Shown here: piece after piece, positions 62,939 to 64,000 of the stretch | How positions within the stretch are numbered: position 1 is the stretch's first letter | Layout of the letters: every line of letters starts with the position of its first letter | Source of the DNA: Wenjunlia tyrosinilytica | GTDB taxonomy: Bacteria; Actinomycetota; Actinomycetes; Streptomycetales; Streptomycetaceae | NCBI RefSeq assembly: GCF_014646055.1 | Contig: NZ_BMMS01000009.1 | Span: 124,001-188,000 of the forward strand | Reading direction: 5' to 3' | Length of the DNA stretch: 64,000 nt | Position numbers and translations under genes: made by a program | Notes under the pieces: model-generated | The model's input: the letters and a program-made list of their open reading frames with translations, nothing else | The model's database searches: none | What the model was told of the DNA's origin: nothing

Positions 62939-63592
62939 TCAGGCGGTGGAGGCCGCGGCGGCCTCGTCGCCGCCGGCGGTCCCTTCCGCCCTGGTCGCCC
63001 TGGTCGCTTCGGTGGACCTGCGGGGCGAGCGCACGGCCCGCCCGGCCACCTTCTCGGCGACCTTCTTCGCGGTCTTCTTGGCCGCGCGCTTGACCGGTGC
63101 GACGCCGTCGCCCTCGATCGAGGGCTTGCGCGCGGTCTTCGTCGCGGTCTTCTTGACGGTCTTCTTCGCAGCGCGCTCGCGCGCGGGCGGCACGGCGGCG
63201 GTTTCGCCCGCCACCGCCTCGGCTGGGTTGTCCGGGACACCCTCCGCGAAGCCGTTCTCCTTGCGGAACGACTCATAGATCTGGAGCAGCACCTGCTTCT
63301 GCCGCTCGTTGATCGTGGGGTCCGTCAGGATGGCGCTGTGCACCTCGAGCGCGTCGCGGTCGCGCTCGTCGAGTATGCCGGCCTGCACGTACAGGCTCTC
63401 CGCCGAGATCCGCAGTGCCTTCGCGATCTGCTGGAGGATCTCCGCGGAGGGCTTGCGCAGCCCGCGCTCGATCTGGCTCAGGTAGGGGTTGGACACCCCC
63501 GCCGCGTCGGCGAGCTGGCGCAGCGAGTACTGCGCGCTGCGGCGCTGCTCGCGGATGTACTCGCCGAGGGAGCCGACGTTGAGTGAGGCCAT
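62939..63592 (-). CDS. XRE-family regulator with histone-H1-like tail
   Basis: 217 residues. The N-terminal HTH (LGEYIREQRRSAQYSLRQLA, SNPYLSQIERGLRKPS) is followed by a helical segment (INERQKQVLLQIYESFRKE). The last 90 residues are Lys/Ala/Arg-rich (AKKTVKKTATKTARK, KRAAKKTAKKVAEKVAGR), a tail like that of actinobacterial H1-type proteins and probably a nonspecific DNA grip. It is likely transcribed with the HBHA-like gene. Confidence 0.9.
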   Translation of the reverse strand: MASLNVGSLGEYIREQRRSAQYSLRQLADAAGVSNPYLSQIERGLRKPSAEILQQIAKALRISAESLYVQAGILDERDRDALEVHSAILTDPTINERQKQVLLQIYESFRKENGFAEGVPDNPAEAVAGETAAVPPARERAAKKTVKKTATKTARKPSIEGDGVAPVKRAAKKTAKKVAEKVAGRAVRSPRRSTEATRATRAEGTAGGDEAAAASTA

Positions 63593-63619
63593 GTCCTCGA
63601 TACTGCACGCTCGTGCTAA

Positions 63620-64000
63620 CTATTGCAAGCGAACCGCTTGCAACGGTGCTGTTTCAGCCAGATGACGTAGCGCGTCAGGGAACTCCTGACGCCCCGCCGG
63701 ACACGGATGGCCCAAGCGAAGCCGCAGCTCAGAGCCCCGCACCAGGCCACCCGGAAAGCCGAGCCGGACCATCGAGGACCGCCTGGCGGTCTGCGCCGGG
63801 GCATCCATGCGCCGACGCCGGCCCCGCTGTCCGCCGGCCCACTGTCCGCCTGCCCGCTGTCCGCCTGCCCACTGTCCGAGGGCGGCACGCACCGCGTTCG
63901 CGGCGCAGGCGCCCGCGGCAGGCATGGGCTCCGGCCTCCTTCCTGGCCGCCCGGGCCAGCATGAGCGCACCCTCCAGCAGGGCGATCGTGGAAATGCTCA
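63620..64000 (-). pseudogene. TetR-family regulator, C-terminal part, apparently frameshifted (runs off the right edge)
   Basis: From the right edge the frame reads ISTIALLEGALMLARAARKEA, the typical last helix of TetR proteins. Homology then continues in another frame as EPMPAAGACAANAVRAALGQ, placing a one-base shift near 63930. After that the sequence becomes QWAGG/QRAGG repeats (15-bp units, 63828-63880) and ends at 63620. The rest of the gene is outside the window. Confidence 0.55.
63828..63880. repeat. 15-bp tandem repeats in the TetR remnant
   Basis: CTGTCCGCCTGCCCA-type units, three full and one partial copy, with single-base differences. Confidence 0.85.

Overview
The window is high-GC actinomycete chromosome, almost certainly Streptomyces. 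The evidence is extreme GC3 codon usage, frequent GTG starts, mycothiol synthesis (mshA), msiK, a BldD/c-di-GMP-type gene (cdgB), DasR-like operators and a PhoR-PhoP/PhoU locus. From memory, the backbone follows the order of the S. coelicolor region from about SCO4289 (otsB) down to about SCO4200 (mshA and beyond). No search was run. Most genes are housekeeping or regulatory, and no antibiotic cluster is visible.

Region by region. 1-4938: the end of otsB, then a tight five-gene operon of ECF sigma factor, zinc-finger anti-sigma factor, ABC ATPase and two membrane proteins. 4886-9148: an N-acetylglucosamine-type locus with a DUF3263 protein, an orphan sugar-binding lipoprotein, nagK and nagA, with DasR-like operators on both sides of the divergent promoter. 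9162-16459: a SAM hydrolase (DUF62), a CBM-like membrane protein, the diguanylate cyclase cdgB, a flavin reductase, arfB, a TerD protein and a decayed stretch. 16460-21951: a GH25 muramidase, a NarL-type two-component system and a divergent MMPL exporter. 21991-25539: a molybdate system in which permease and ATPase are fused through a very repetitive Thr/Ala/Asp linker. 26053-34117: two divergent CorA transporters, an MFS exporter, a sortase with a CHRD surface protein, a secreted trypsin-like protease and a transglutaminase-like protein.

34302-38935 looks like the relic of an integrative element at a tRNA-Thr gene. A diverged copy of the tRNA 3' end lies at the far side. A broken tyrosine recombinase abuts the tRNA. 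Between them are a REC-thioredoxin-reductase-like fusion lacking CxxC, a 20-bp perfect inverted repeat, a truncated XRE gene, an intact XRE regulator and a phage-like fragment. This is the most accessory-looking part of the window.

39017-64000: msiK with its own DasR-like site, PPOX proteins, a sugar nucleotidyltransferase, a DoxX protein, rlmB-cysS, ispDF (ispD apparently starting at CTG), carD, a lipoprotein, phoPR with a PHO box, phoU, a 56-residue peptide with a Cys-rich tail, gpmA, an MFS pseudogene, a YbjN protein, mshA, a methyltransferase, an NlpC/P60 hydrolase, a REC-PP2C regulator, DUF2516, HBHA-like and XRE proteins, and a TetR tail that appears frameshifted. Tandem repeats with periods of 12 to 30 bp are unusually common, both between genes and in frame inside them.

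The carbohydrate genes fit together. NagK and NagA process GlcNAc-derived sugars, MsiK is the shared ATPase for sugar ABC importers, and the lipoprotein is a binding protein without its own permease. All have sites resembling the DasR operator.
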